In this document: in pieces, positions 34,605-44,401 of the stretch | Layout of the letters: every line of letters starts with the position of its first letter | Position numbering within the stretch: position 1 is the first letter of the stretch | The notes under the pieces: generated by a model | What the model was told of the DNA's origin: nothing | The model's database searches: none | Seen by the model: the letters and a program-made list of their open reading frames with translations, nothing else | From: CAZJHX01 sp964545715 | Lineage (GTDB): Bacteria > Myxococcota_A > UBA9042 > GCA-2863065 | Assembly (NCBI GenBank): GCA_964545715.1 | Contig: CAZJHX010000044.1 | Span: 4,521 to 68,520, forward strand | Direction of reading: 5' to 3' | Length of the DNA: 64,000 bases | Made by a program: the position numbers and the translations under genes

Positions 34605-36342
34605 CCAGCCCGCAGAGGGCCACCTCGCGCGACAGCTCAAGTGGCTGACCCTTTTCAGGGTGGCGCTTGTCACCGTTCTGCTCGCGGCGACCGTCGTCTT
34701 CAACCTGCAGGACGACAGCACGATCTCCGAGCGGCTGTACGTCTATCTCTATTACCTGTGCATGGTCGTGTATGTGCTCAGCTTTGGGTACACGCTGGCG
34801 CAGCGCTTTCTGACCGCCGAGCGACAGCTGCAGGTGCTGGTCTACGCGCAGTTCACCGGCGACATTCTGCTCGCATCGGCGCTGGTGCTGGTCACCGGCG
34901 GCACCGACAGCGCGTTCACCTTCTTCTTCAGCCTGGTGATCATCGGCGGCGCCATCGTGCTGTTTCGCGCGGGCGCTCTGTACATGGCCAGCCTCAGCGC
35001 CACGGTGCTGCTGCTCATCGGGCTGGTGGAGATCCAGGTGCTGCCGTATCTGGAGTTTCTGGAGGAGTACCGCGTCTCGTTCTTGCTCGACGAAGCGCAC
35101 GGCGACCCGATCGCCGCCATCGATCGCTTCTACCGCATGGTCTACAACGTGTCGGTCAACGCTCTGGCGTTTTACGGCATCGCGTTTCTCGCGTCCTGGC
35201 TCAGTGAGCAGCTTCGCCGCAGCGCCGAGGAGATCCGCACGCAGGCCGAGAGCCTGACCGCCCTTCGCGCGCTGCACCGCCACATTGTCGGCTCGGTGCC
35301 CAGCGGTCTGGTCACGATCGACCGCAACCACCGGATAACGTCCTTCAACCGCTACGCGCAGCGCGTCACCAAGCGCGAGGCGCCTGACGTGCTGGGCCTG
35401 GAGATCACCGACGTCTTTCGCGACCTGAAGTTCGTGCTGGAGAACCCCCACAAGCTGAAGGGCGTGACGCGTGAAGAGACCGCGCTCATCGTCAACCGGC
35501 GCCGTATTTATCTCGGCTGGTCGCTGTCTCCGCTGTTGAACGCGCAAGAAGAGCTGATCGGCTACACGTTCATGTTTCAGGACATCACGCGCGTCAAGGA
35601 CCTGGAGGCCAGCAGCTACCGCGCGGAGAAGCTGGCCGCGATCGGTGAGCTGGCGGCGGCGATCGCGCACGAGATCCGCAACCCGCTGGCGGCGATGTCG
35701 GGCTGCATCCAGCTGCTGCAGGCGCATCTGGACCTCAAGGACACCGACAAGAAGCTCATGGACATCGTGTTGCGCGAGACCGAGCAGCTGAACAACTGGA
35801 TCAACGACTTCCTGGACTACTCCCGACCGCCGCCGTCGCACCGGGGCTCGGTGGACCTGAACGCGCTGGTGAATGAGACCATCAGCGTCTTCGTTCAGGA
35901 TGCGGGGCTGGAGGGCGTCACGGTGGAGAAGGCCGACGGCGATCCGATCTGGGTCCTTGGCGACTCCGCGCGCATGAAGCAGGTTGTGTGGAACCTGTTG
36001 AAAAATGGGACCCAATCGATGGTGGACGGCGGTGTGGTGGACGTGCGGCTGCAGGGCATCGACAACGGGTCGCGCCCGCTCGTGGAGTTGGTGGTGAAGG
36101 ACAGCGGGATCGGCATCGAAGCCGGCGAGGTGGACCGGATCTTCCAGCCGTTCTACACCACCAAGGAGCGCGGAACCGGGCTCGGCCTCTCAGTGGTCCA
36201 CCAGATCGTGACCGATCACGACGGCCACATCACGGTCGACTCCACAATCGACGAGGGAACCACCTTCAAAATCACCCTGCCCATGTCACTGCCCCCAACT
36301 CCGGAGATGGAGGCTGAACTGGCGAGCCTGGAGGGATTGTAG
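34588..36342 (+). CDS. pilS: Sensor kinase PilS
   Basis: 584 aa. Six hydrophobic segments at the N-terminus (about 20-220), a PAS domain (about 225-345), phospho-acceptor His361 in AAIAHEIRNPLAAM, and the ATPase domain with NLLKNGTQSM, DSGIGI and GTGLGLSVV. In known systems PilS senses pilin level and phosphorylates PilR. Overlaps pilC by 17 bp, abuts pilR. Confidence 0.95.
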   Translation: MPSQASQPAEGHLARQLKWLTLFRVALVTVLLAATVVFNLQDDSTISERLYVYLYYLCMVVYVLSFGYTLAQRFLTAERQLQVLVYAQFTGDILLASALVLVTGGTDSAFTFFFSLVIIGGAIVLFRAGALYMASLSATVLLLIGLVEIQVLPYLEFLEEYRVSFLLDEAHGDPIAAIDRFYRMVYNVSVNALAFYGIAFLASWLSEQLRRSAEEIRTQAESLTALRALHRHIVGSVPSGLVTIDRNHRITSFNRYAQRVTKREAPDVLGLEITDVFRDLKFVLENPHKLKGVTREETALIVNRRRIYLGWSLSPLLNAQEELIGYTFMFQDITRVKDLEASSYRAEKLAAIGELAAAIAHEIRNPLAAMSGCIQLLQAHLDLKDTDKKLMDIVLRETEQLNNWINDFLDYSRPPPSHRGSVDLNALVNETISVFVQDAGLEGVTVEKADGDPIWVLGDSARMKQVVWNLLKNGTQSMVDGGVVDVRLQGIDNGSRPLVELVVKDSGIGIEAGEVDRIFQPFYTTKERGTGLGLSVVHQIVTDHDGHITVDSTIDEGTTFKITLPMSLPPTPEMEAELASLEGL

Positions 36343-37716
36343 ATGCAGCGCGTCCTGGTCGTTGACGATGAGCGCTCCATGCGCGAATTCCTGGAGATCC
36401 TGCTGACCAACGAGGGCTACAACGTCACGACCGCCACGGGCGGGATCGAGGCCGTGGCGCGCATGAACGCCGATCCGACGATCGATCTGGTGCTCACCGA
36501 CCTCAAAATGCCCCGGGGCGACGGCCTGCAGGTGCTGGAGCACGTCAAGCGGACCAACCCCGAGATCGAGGTCATCGTCATGACCGCGTTTTCGACCACG
36601 GAGACGGCGGTCGAGGCGATGCGGCTGGGCGCGTACGACTACCTGTCCAAGCCGTTCAAGGTCGACGAGATCCAGGTCGTTGTCTCCAAGTGCCTCGAGA
36701 AGCGAAAGCTGGCGCTGGAGAACCGCCGGCTGCGCGGCCAGCTTCGCGAGAAGTACAAGTTTGAGAACATCATCGGGCGCAGTCGCGCGATTCGGCAGGT
36801 CTTCGAGATCATCGATCGCGTGGCCACGACCCGCACGAGCGTCCTGGTCTCCGGTGAGACGGGCACGGGCAAGGAGCTGGTCGCGCGCGCTCTGCACTTC
36901 AACAGTCCGCGCCGGGACAACCCGTTCCTGGTGATCAACTGCGGCGCCATCCCCGAGAACCTGATGGAGAGCGAGCTCTTCGGGCACAAGAAGGGCAGCT
37001 TCACCGGGGCGATGACCGACAAGAAGGGCATGTTTGTCGAGGCCAGCGGCGGGACGCTGTTTCTGGACGAGATCGGCGAGCTGCCGTTGGCGCTTCAGGT
37101 CAAGCTGCTGCGGGTGTTGCAGGAGCGGCGCGTCAAGCCGATCGGCGGCGTGCACGAGAAGGACGTCGACGTGCGGATCATCGCGGCGTCAAACCGGGAC
37201 CTGCAGGTCGAGGTGGAAGAGGATCGCTTCAGGCAGGACCTCTACTACCGCTTGAACGTGATCCAGCTGACCATACCGCCGCTGCGAGACCGGCGTGAGG
37301 ACATCCCCTTGCTGGTCCAGCATTTCGTCGACAAGTTCGCCGGCGAGATGGGCAAGACGCTGCGCGGCTGTGAGCCGGGGGCGTTGGAGTGCCTGATGCG
37401 GTACCCGTATCACGGCAACGTGCGCGAGCTGGAGAACATCATCGAGCGCGCCGCCACCTTCGAGACAACCGACGTACTGACATCCGAAAGCCTGCCCCCT
37501 CACGTGGCGACACGATCGGAGCCGGCGCTGTCTGTGCTCAACGATTTTGCAATCCCGCCCGATGGTGTGAACCTCGAGAGCATCTTGTCGGAGATCGAAA
37601 AGGGCTATTTGAAGAAAGCGTTGGACATGTCATCGGGGGTGCGGACGGACGCGGCCAAGCTGCTGGGCATGACCTTTAGAAGCATTCGCTACAAGCTCGA
37701 CAAGTACGAGATGTGA
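36343..37716 (+). CDS. pilR: Sigma-54-dependent response regulator PilR
   Basis: 457 aa, starting immediately after the pilS stop. Receiver with Asp53 in VLTDLKMPR, AAA+ domain with Walker A GETGTGKE (from about 171) and GSFTGA sigma-54 contact loop, and a C-terminal FIS helix-turn-helix (DAAKLLGMTFRSIRYKL). Normally activates pilA, yet no pilA lies in the window. Confidence 0.95.
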   Translation: MQRVLVVDDERSMREFLEILLTNEGYNVTTATGGIEAVARMNADPTIDLVLTDLKMPRGDGLQVLEHVKRTNPEIEVIVMTAFSTTETAVEAMRLGAYDYLSKPFKVDEIQVVVSKCLEKRKLALENRRLRGQLREKYKFENIIGRSRAIRQVFEIIDRVATTRTSVLVSGETGTGKELVARALHFNSPRRDNPFLVINCGAIPENLMESELFGHKKGSFTGAMTDKKGMFVEASGGTLFLDEIGELPLALQVKLLRVLQERRVKPIGGVHEKDVDVRIIAASNRDLQVEVEEDRFRQDLYYRLNVIQLTIPPLRDRREDIPLLVQHFVDKFAGEMGKTLRGCEPGALECLMRYPYHGNVRELENIIERAATFETTDVLTSESLPPHVATRSEPALSVLNDFAIPPDGVNLESILSEIEKGYLKKALDMSSGVRTDAAKLLGMTFRSIRYKLDKYEM

Positions 37717-37738
37717 TCACCATCGGAAGCGCACTCAG

Positions 37739-38733
37739 ATGAGCAATGAAAAGAAACAGGCGGTCGTCGCCGGGCTGCTTGCGGGCGCCCTGATCTTCGG
37801 GGCGCTGGGCACCGTCTACGCCAAGCAGGACATCAAGTGGGCGCGCGTGCCCATGACCACGCAGGTCACCGACGACACCGTGTACCTGCCGTCGCCGACC
37901 GTGCTGCGCATGTCGTCAATGGGGTACGGACCGTTCTGGTCGGACATGATGTTCATTCGCACGCATGCGTACTTTCTGCGGCACATGTACGCGGACCGGA
38001 TCTTCAAGTGGCTGGACCCGTATGTGGACGCTGTCGTCACGCTGGATGAGAACAACCGAGAGGTCTATTACTGGGCCGCCACGGTGGTCCGGTATGGGCA
38101 GATCATCGATGAGGCCGTGATCGAGCGCTCCAACAAGTTTGCGGAGATGGGCATAAAGCGCTTTGCGGACGACGCGCGGCTGTACGCGCACCTGGGCTTC
38201 AACAAATACTTCGAGATCCGTCCGCTTCGCATCGCGCGCGAGCAGGAGCTCACCGCGCTGATCGACAAAGAGAAGGACCACGACAAGCGGCAGGCGCTGC
38301 TGGCCCAGCTGGCTGAAGTGCGGGCCGACAGGTACGGCCTGGAGCGCGAGGCGCTGTTCGACTACACGCTCTCCGCCATGCTGCCCAACAGCTCCATCGA
38401 CCCGGTCTTTCTCGCGACGCTCTACATCAAGCACGACGAGGTCGGCGCCGCCACGCGCGTCATCGCCAGCCTCTACAGCAGCGCCAGCGATGACGACAAG
38501 CAGCAGCTGCTCTACAAGCTCAAGGACCTGGGGCGCGATCAGCTCGCCGCGCAGCTGCGCGAGGAGTCGGACAAGCACCTCAAAGAGAAGCCCTACATCC
38601 CCAGCGGCCTGTTCAGGTTGGTCGGATCCAGCGAGAACCTGCGTGTGCCGGAGAATTGGGATAAGACCGGCGACGTGCTCTCACAAGCTATGCAAGCGCT
38701 CGAAGAGAGCGAACAAAACGAGGTAATCGCGCC

Positions 38734-38737
<4 letters not shown>
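37739..38737 (+). CDS. Membrane-anchored helical protein, possibly the PilG counterpart
   Basis: 332 aa. One N-terminal hydrophobic helix (about 9-28), then an all-helical, TPR-like body (MSSMGYGPFWSDMMFIRTHAYF, YYWAATVVRYG, YAHLGFNKYF). In Myxococcus the genes after pilR-pilA are pilG, pilH and pilI, needed for pilus export; this gene and the later ABC pair hold similar positions, so a PilG-like role is an inference from context. It overlaps the epimerase gene by 4 bp (GTGA). Confidence 0.6.
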
Positions 38738-39665
<928 letters not shown>

Positions 39666-39687
<22 letters not shown>

Positions 39688-40784
39688 TCCCACTGACTCG
39701 GCCCGCGCTGGGCCCCGAGGAGCTGGCGGCGGTCAAGGCCGTCCTGGACAGCGGCATGCTGGTCCAATCGTCACAGGTCGCGGCCCTCGAGCGGTTGCTG
39801 CGAGAGCGCCTTGGCGTGTCGCACGCATTGGCGGTGTCCACCGGCACCACAGCCATTCATCTGGCGCTGGCGGGGCTGGGGATCGGCCCGGGCGATGAGG
39901 TCGTTGTTCCGGACTTCTGCTTTCCCTCGGTCGCCGCCGCGGTCATGTACACGGGCGCGCTGCCGGTGCTGTGCGACGTGGACCCGGCGACGTACAACCT
40001 GGACTTGGAGCGAATAGGCGCCGCCTTGACGCCCGCCACGCGCGCTGTGCTGGCGGTGCACCAATTCGGCATCCCGTGCGGCGCCTCGGCCCTGAATGAG
40101 GCGCTCGACGTGCCGGTTGTGGAAGACGCGGCCTGCGCGCTGGGAGCTCGCGACGACGGGGGGCTGTGCGGGACTCAGACGGCGGTCGGCTGCTTCTCGT
40201 TTCACCCGCGCAAGGTGATCACTACGGCCGAGGGCGGCCTTGTCACGACGCAGGACCCGGAGCTGGGCGCCAGAATCGCCGCGCTGCGCAGCCACGGGAT
40301 GGTGCGCGAGGACGGCGGCATCGTGTTCGAGTACATCGGTTATCCGGGGCGCATGAGCGACATCCACGCGGCGATCGGAGTGGTCCAGATGGGACGCTTG
40401 CAGTCGATACTGGACGGCCGGAATCGGGCGGCTCAACGCTACCGTGTCGCGCTCGCAGACGTTCCCGGTGCGGTGGCGGGTCCGGGCGTCTGGCACCCCG
40501 GCCGCGTGTACCAGAGCCTGGTGATTCGCGTTGACGCTGCGATTAACCGTAACCGTGTTGTTGCAAGCCTGCGCGAGCAGGGCATAGAGTCCACCATTGG
40601 CACCTACTCGATCCACCGGCAGCGTGCGTTTGCCGACACGTGCCGCGTCGCTCCTGGAGGCCTCTTGGGTTCGATTACAGCCGCCGACACCACCTTGACC
40701 CTGCCGCTGTGGCACGACATGGGTGATTCGGATATCGATCGGGTGACCAGCACACTGCGCGCCACGTTGAGCGCCGCGTCATGA
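39666..40784 (+). CDS. DegT/DnrJ/EryC1/StrS-family aminotransferase
   Basis: 372 aa. PLP-dependent sugar aminotransferase; cofactor Lys is in SFHPRKVITTAEGG, with STGTTAIHLAL and VVEDAACALGA typical of the family. It and the epimerase probably make an amino-sugar nucleotide, perhaps for a surface glycan or pilus glycosylation (inference). Overlaps the ABC-ATPase gene by 4 bp. Confidence 0.9.
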
Positions 40785-41755
40785 GCACCGAGACCGTCAT
40801 CGAGATCCGCGGCGTGGCCAAGCGCTTCACCCTGGTGGAGCTGGAGCGCCTGCTGGAGCTGAAGCCGGGCCAGGTGGTGCGTCGCATCGAGGCGGTCAAG
40901 GATGTGTCGCTTACCGTGGAGCCCGGCACCGTCTACGGTTTTTTGGGGCCCAACGGCGCGGGCAAGACGACGACGATCAAGATGTGCGTGGATCTGATCC
41001 GGCCGTCCGCGGGCACCATCAAGCTCTGGGGGCTGGAGCCCAGCGACCCGGACGTCAAGCGGCGCATCGGGTACATGCCGGAGCACCCGTACTTCTACGA
41101 CTACCTCAAGCCACAGGAGATCCTGGACTACTTCGGGCGCCTCTTCGGGCTGGACGGCGCCGAGCGCAAAAAGCGCATTGACCGGCTGATCGAGCGGGTC
41201 GGGCTCGATCACGCGCGCAACCGCAGCCTGCGCAAGTTCTCCAAGGGCATGTTGCAGCGCCTCGGGGTGGCGCAAGCGCTGATCAACGACCCCAAGCTGA
41301 TCGTCTTCGACGAGCCGCTGTCGGGACTCGATCCCCAGGGTCGCAAAGAGATACGCGACATCATTATCGAAGAGCGCGAGAAGGGCGCCACCATCTTCTT
41401 CTCGTCACATATCCTGAGCGACATCGAACACTTGTGTGATCGCGTGGCCATCATCAACCAGGGCGTTGTCGTGCGCGAGGGGCTGTTGAGCGAGCTGTTG
41501 GTATCCGGGCAACGCAAGACCGAGCTGGTGCTGCGCCACGTCAACGAGACCCTCGCCGGGGCGCTGGGCGACGCGGTGGGCGCCGGAACCGATCTAGGCG
41601 CGGAGACCAAGAAGATCATCGTGGACGCCGACCAGGTGTCGACCATCATCGCGCTTGTGCTGGAGCATGGCGGCCTGGTGGACCGTGTCGCACCCCACCG
41701 GGACTCGCTCGAGGAGCTCTTCTTGCGCACCACGGTGGAGCAGGCGGCCTCATGA
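40781..41755 (+). CDS. ABC transporter ATPase, possible PilH
   Basis: 324 aa. Walker A GPNGAGKTTT, signature KFSKGMLQRLGVAQAL, Walker B LIVFDEPLSGLD and H-loop SSHIL. Probably works with the following permease gene. In Myxococcus xanthus the pil cluster carries an ABC ATPase, PilH, required for pilus formation; position here suggests the same, but an unrelated exporter is possible. Confidence 0.85.
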   Translation: MSTETVIEIRGVAKRFTLVELERLLELKPGQVVRRIEAVKDVSLTVEPGTVYGFLGPNGAGKTTTIKMCVDLIRPSAGTIKLWGLEPSDPDVKRRIGYMPEHPYFYDYLKPQEILDYFGRLFGLDGAERKKRIDRLIERVGLDHARNRSLRKFSKGMLQRLGVAQALINDPKLIVFDEPLSGLDPQGRKEIRDIIIEEREKGATIFFSSHILSDIEHLCDRVAIINQGVVVREGLLSELLVSGQRKTELVLRHVNETLAGALGDAVGAGTDLGAETKKIIVDADQVSTIIALVLEHGGLVDRVAPHRDSLEELFLRTTVEQAAS

Positions 41756-42558
41756 TCGGACGCATCCTGGCGGTGGCCTCGAACACGCGCAAAGAGGCGC
41801 TGCGCAACCGCGCATTTACCGTGATGGTTGTCCTGGGCGTCGCGCTCAACGTCAGCGGCTGGGCGCTCGCCAAGCTGGCGGTCGCGTCTCAGGCCGGTCG
41901 GGTCGTGCAGAACTTCGGCTACTTCGCTGTGTCCGCCGTAGCGGTGCTGTGCGCGATCCTGATGGGCGTCATCCTGCTGTACAAGGAGCTCGACAAGAAG
42001 ACGATCTTTGCGCTGATCCCCAAGCCGGTGATGCGCCACGAGATCGTGCTCGGCAAGTTCGTTGGGCTGAGCGTGATGCTGTTTGGGCTGGTGCTCTTCC
42101 TTGGGCTGGGCTGGCACTTCTTTATGTGGTGGCACGACGCCCTGGATGTCGCCGGGGCGTCGATCGTCTCCGCGGTCTACAAGAGCATGGTCCTGATCTG
42201 GTTCGAAGCCGTCATGATCACGGCGGTCGCGCTGCTCTTCTCCGGCTGGACGCGACCCCTGTTGAGCGGCGTCTTCACGTTCGGCTATTTTCTGATGGGT
42301 CGCTGGATGTTCCTTCTGCAGGAGCACCTGGACGCCAAGAGCGGCGAGCTGTCCAAGGAGGGCCCGCTGCGCAGCCTGGTGCAGGGCGTCACCTACGTCG
42401 TGCCGGACCTGCAGACGTTCAACGTGAGCCGTGAGCTGTCTTTGGGCATCGACGTGCCCTGGGCCTATGTCTGGGCGTCCGGCCTGTACGCCGTGTCCTT
42501 TACCGCCGTCTTTCTGGTGATCGGCATCGCGTTGTTCTCACGACGCGACTTCGTTTAG
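41752..42558 (+). CDS. ABC transporter permease, possible PilI
   Basis: 268 aa, ABC-2-type integral membrane protein with about six hydrophobic segments (for example FGYFAVSAVAVLCAILMGVI and LFGLVLFLGLGWHFFMWW). Overlaps the ATPase gene by 4 bp, forming the export pair; PilI assignment rests on position only. Confidence 0.8.
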   Translation: MIGRILAVASNTRKEALRNRAFTVMVVLGVALNVSGWALAKLAVASQAGRVVQNFGYFAVSAVAVLCAILMGVILLYKELDKKTIFALIPKPVMRHEIVLGKFVGLSVMLFGLVLFLGLGWHFFMWWHDALDVAGASIVSAVYKSMVLIWFEAVMITAVALLFSGWTRPLLSGVFTFGYFLMGRWMFLLQEHLDAKSGELSKEGPLRSLVQGVTYVVPDLQTFNVSRELSLGIDVPWAYVWASGLYAVSFTAVFLVIGIALFSRRDFV

Positions 42559-43199
42559 TGCCGGCCAGACTCCGGGGGCGTCTAGCGTGGACCCTGGTGG
42601 TTTTCGGGGCGTTGGGCGCGATCTGGCTGAAGGTGCGTCTGGAAGCTGGCGGCGCCATCGACCGGGCGGCCGCCTTCGAGGCCGAACAGGACTGGGGGCT
42701 GGCGATCACAACGTACCGCAACACCATCCGCTGGTATTCGCCGGGCAGCGGACCGGTTGAGACCGCTGTGCAGAGGCTGGTGGAGCTGGGCAAGGAGCCG
42801 CCAGGCGGCGAGGTCGAGCTGTCGTTGATGGCCTGGCGCGCGCTTCGCAGCGGGCTGTACGGCGTGCGCAGCCTGTACCAGCCTTACGCTGAGCGTATCC
42901 CTGAAGCAAACGCGGCCATCGCGGCGATCATGGCGGCTCAACAGGGGACGGCCGTCGAAGAGATCGCGGCCCTCGAGGCGGAACACCTGGTGAAGTTGCA
43001 GCGTGATCATGCGCCGGACCCGTGGTGGTCCTTGCTCGCAGTCGTCGCTTTTTCGGTGTGGGCCTTCGGTCTGTTCATGTTCGCAGTTCGCGCTTTTGAC
43101 GATGAAACGGGTCGCCTGCTGTCCGCGCCGGCCATACGCTGGGCCACTATTTGCCTTGTTACTATGGGTTTATGGATGGCGGGATTGGCGTGGGCGTGA
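42558..43199 (+). CDS. Membrane protein with three hydrophobic segments, last gene of the ABC string
   Basis: 213 aa from GTG 42558, overlapping the permease stop by 1 bp. One N-terminal helix (LAWTLVVFGALGAIWL), a helical middle (ALRSGLYGVRSLYQPYAERI), and two C-terminal helices near 155-205. Unrecognised. Its placement suggests a role with the ABC transporter. Confidence 0.65.
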   Translation: MPARLRGRLAWTLVVFGALGAIWLKVRLEAGGAIDRAAAFEAEQDWGLAITTYRNTIRWYSPGSGPVETAVQRLVELGKEPPGGEVELSLMAWRALRSGLYGVRSLYQPYAERIPEANAAIAAIMAAQQGTAVEEIAALEAEHLVKLQRDHAPDPWWSLLAVVAFSVWAFGLFMFAVRAFDDETGRLLSAPAIRWATICLVTMGLWMAGLAWA

Positions 43200-43215
43200 T
43201 AATCGAAAGTTAGAC

Positions 43216-44085
43216 ATGGCCATGACTTCCCCTCCCACCGCCGCCAGCCAGGGCGCAAAAAAGAGCAACGGAACGCTGGAATTAGACAGCGCGCTGCTCA
43301 CAGACACGGGACGGGTTCGCGAAAAAAACGAGGATAACGCGCTGGTTTTGGAAGAGCGCGCGCTCTACGTGGTCGCGGACGGCATGGGCGGTCATAACAG
43401 CGGCGAAGTGGCCAGCCAGATCAGCGTGGAGGCCATTCGCGCGTTTTTTCAAAACGAAAAGACCGACGAGATGTTGCGCAAGGCCTTCCGGACCTATCGC
43501 GAGCGGCGTGGCGCCGGTCAGCGGCGGCGCAGCTTCGATGAGTTTCGCCTGTGGAAGGCCCTCGAAGCGGCCAACCTGCACATCTTCAACACGGCGCGTC
43601 GATACAGCCAGTTCAGGGACATGGGGACGACCGTGGTCGCCACCCAGTTCGTGGGCAAGCGGGTCTATGTCGGCTACGTGGGTGACAGTCGCGTCTATCG
43701 CGTCCGCGCGGGCAAAATCGTCCAGCTGACCGAGGACCACTCGCTGGCAAACGAGTACGTGCGCATGAAGATCCTGCGCAAAGAGGACCTCCCTCGCTTC
43801 CCATACAAGAACGTCATCGTGCGTGCGCTGGGTCTCAGCGAGCGCGTGAAGATCGACACCTTCTATCGCGAGAGCCGAGGCGGGGATCACTTCCTGCTTT
43901 GCTCCGACGGGCTGACGGACCTGGTGACCGACGACGAGATTCGGGACATCATGCTTGAGGCTGTGGACCCCGGCGCCGCGTGCAAAGCGTTGGTGGACGA
44001 GGCCAATGCCCGCGGCGGTGTGGACAACACGACGGTTCTGATTGTGCGGGTCCGCGACGACGGGAGCATCGAGCGCAGCCCCTGA
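43216..44085 (+). CDS. PP2C-type Ser/Thr protein phosphatase
   Basis: 289 aa. Mn/Mg-dependent phosphatase with the motifs REKNEDN, VADGMGGHNSGE, GDSRVYR, LLCSDGLTDLVTDDEI and GGVDNTTVLIV, giving all metal-binding Asp residues. The ATG at 43216 was chosen; the longer frame is antisense or overlapping sequence of the previous gene. Lies 315 bp before the Ser/Thr kinase gene, which it may oppose. Confidence 0.92.
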   Translation: MAMTSPPTAASQGAKKSNGTLELDSALLTDTGRVREKNEDNALVLEERALYVVADGMGGHNSGEVASQISVEAIRAFFQNEKTDEMLRKAFRTYRERRGAGQRRRSFDEFRLWKALEAANLHIFNTARRYSQFRDMGTTVVATQFVGKRVYVGYVGDSRVYRVRAGKIVQLTEDHSLANEYVRMKILRKEDLPRFPYKNVIVRALGLSERVKIDTFYRESRGGDHFLLCSDGLTDLVTDDEIRDIMLEAVDPGAACKALVDEANARGGVDNTTVLIVRVRDDGSIERSP

Positions 44086-44399
44086 TGAGTCGCGGCTTGA
44101 TCCTGTCGCTGGCGCTGTGCGCTGTGGCCGGCTGCACGGCCTGTGGGTGCACCAACGCGTGCGTCGAGCTGGCGGAGAAGGTCTGCTCGCGGGCCGGCGA
44201 TGACCTGGCGGCCTGTGAAGCCATTCCACAAAACAGCAAGGACGAGGGCGCTGCGGCCAAGGGTTGTGCGCGGATGAAAGCCGTGGCGGCGTCGTGTCGT
44301 ACGCTTACGGAGAAGGCCTCGGAGGCGGACGGAGAGGACGTGACGGCCTGCAAAGCCGATCTGGAGCTGATCCGGGCGCTCGAGCGGCAGCAGATGTAG
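44085..44399 (+). CDS. Small cysteine-rich lipoprotein
   Basis: 104 aa. Lipobox AVAGC (Cys17), followed by several Cys (CTACGCTNAC, ACEAIP, ACKADLE). The ATG overlaps the PP2C stop by 1 bp (TGATG). Unrecognised; sits between phosphatase and kinase genes and may be a receptor or accessory protein of that pair (inference). Confidence 0.7.
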   Translation: MSRGLILSLALCAVAGCTACGCTNACVELAEKVCSRAGDDLAACEAIPQNSKDEGAAAKGCARMKAVAASCRTLTEKASEADGEDVTACKADLELIRALERQQM

Positions 44400-44401
44400 C
44401 T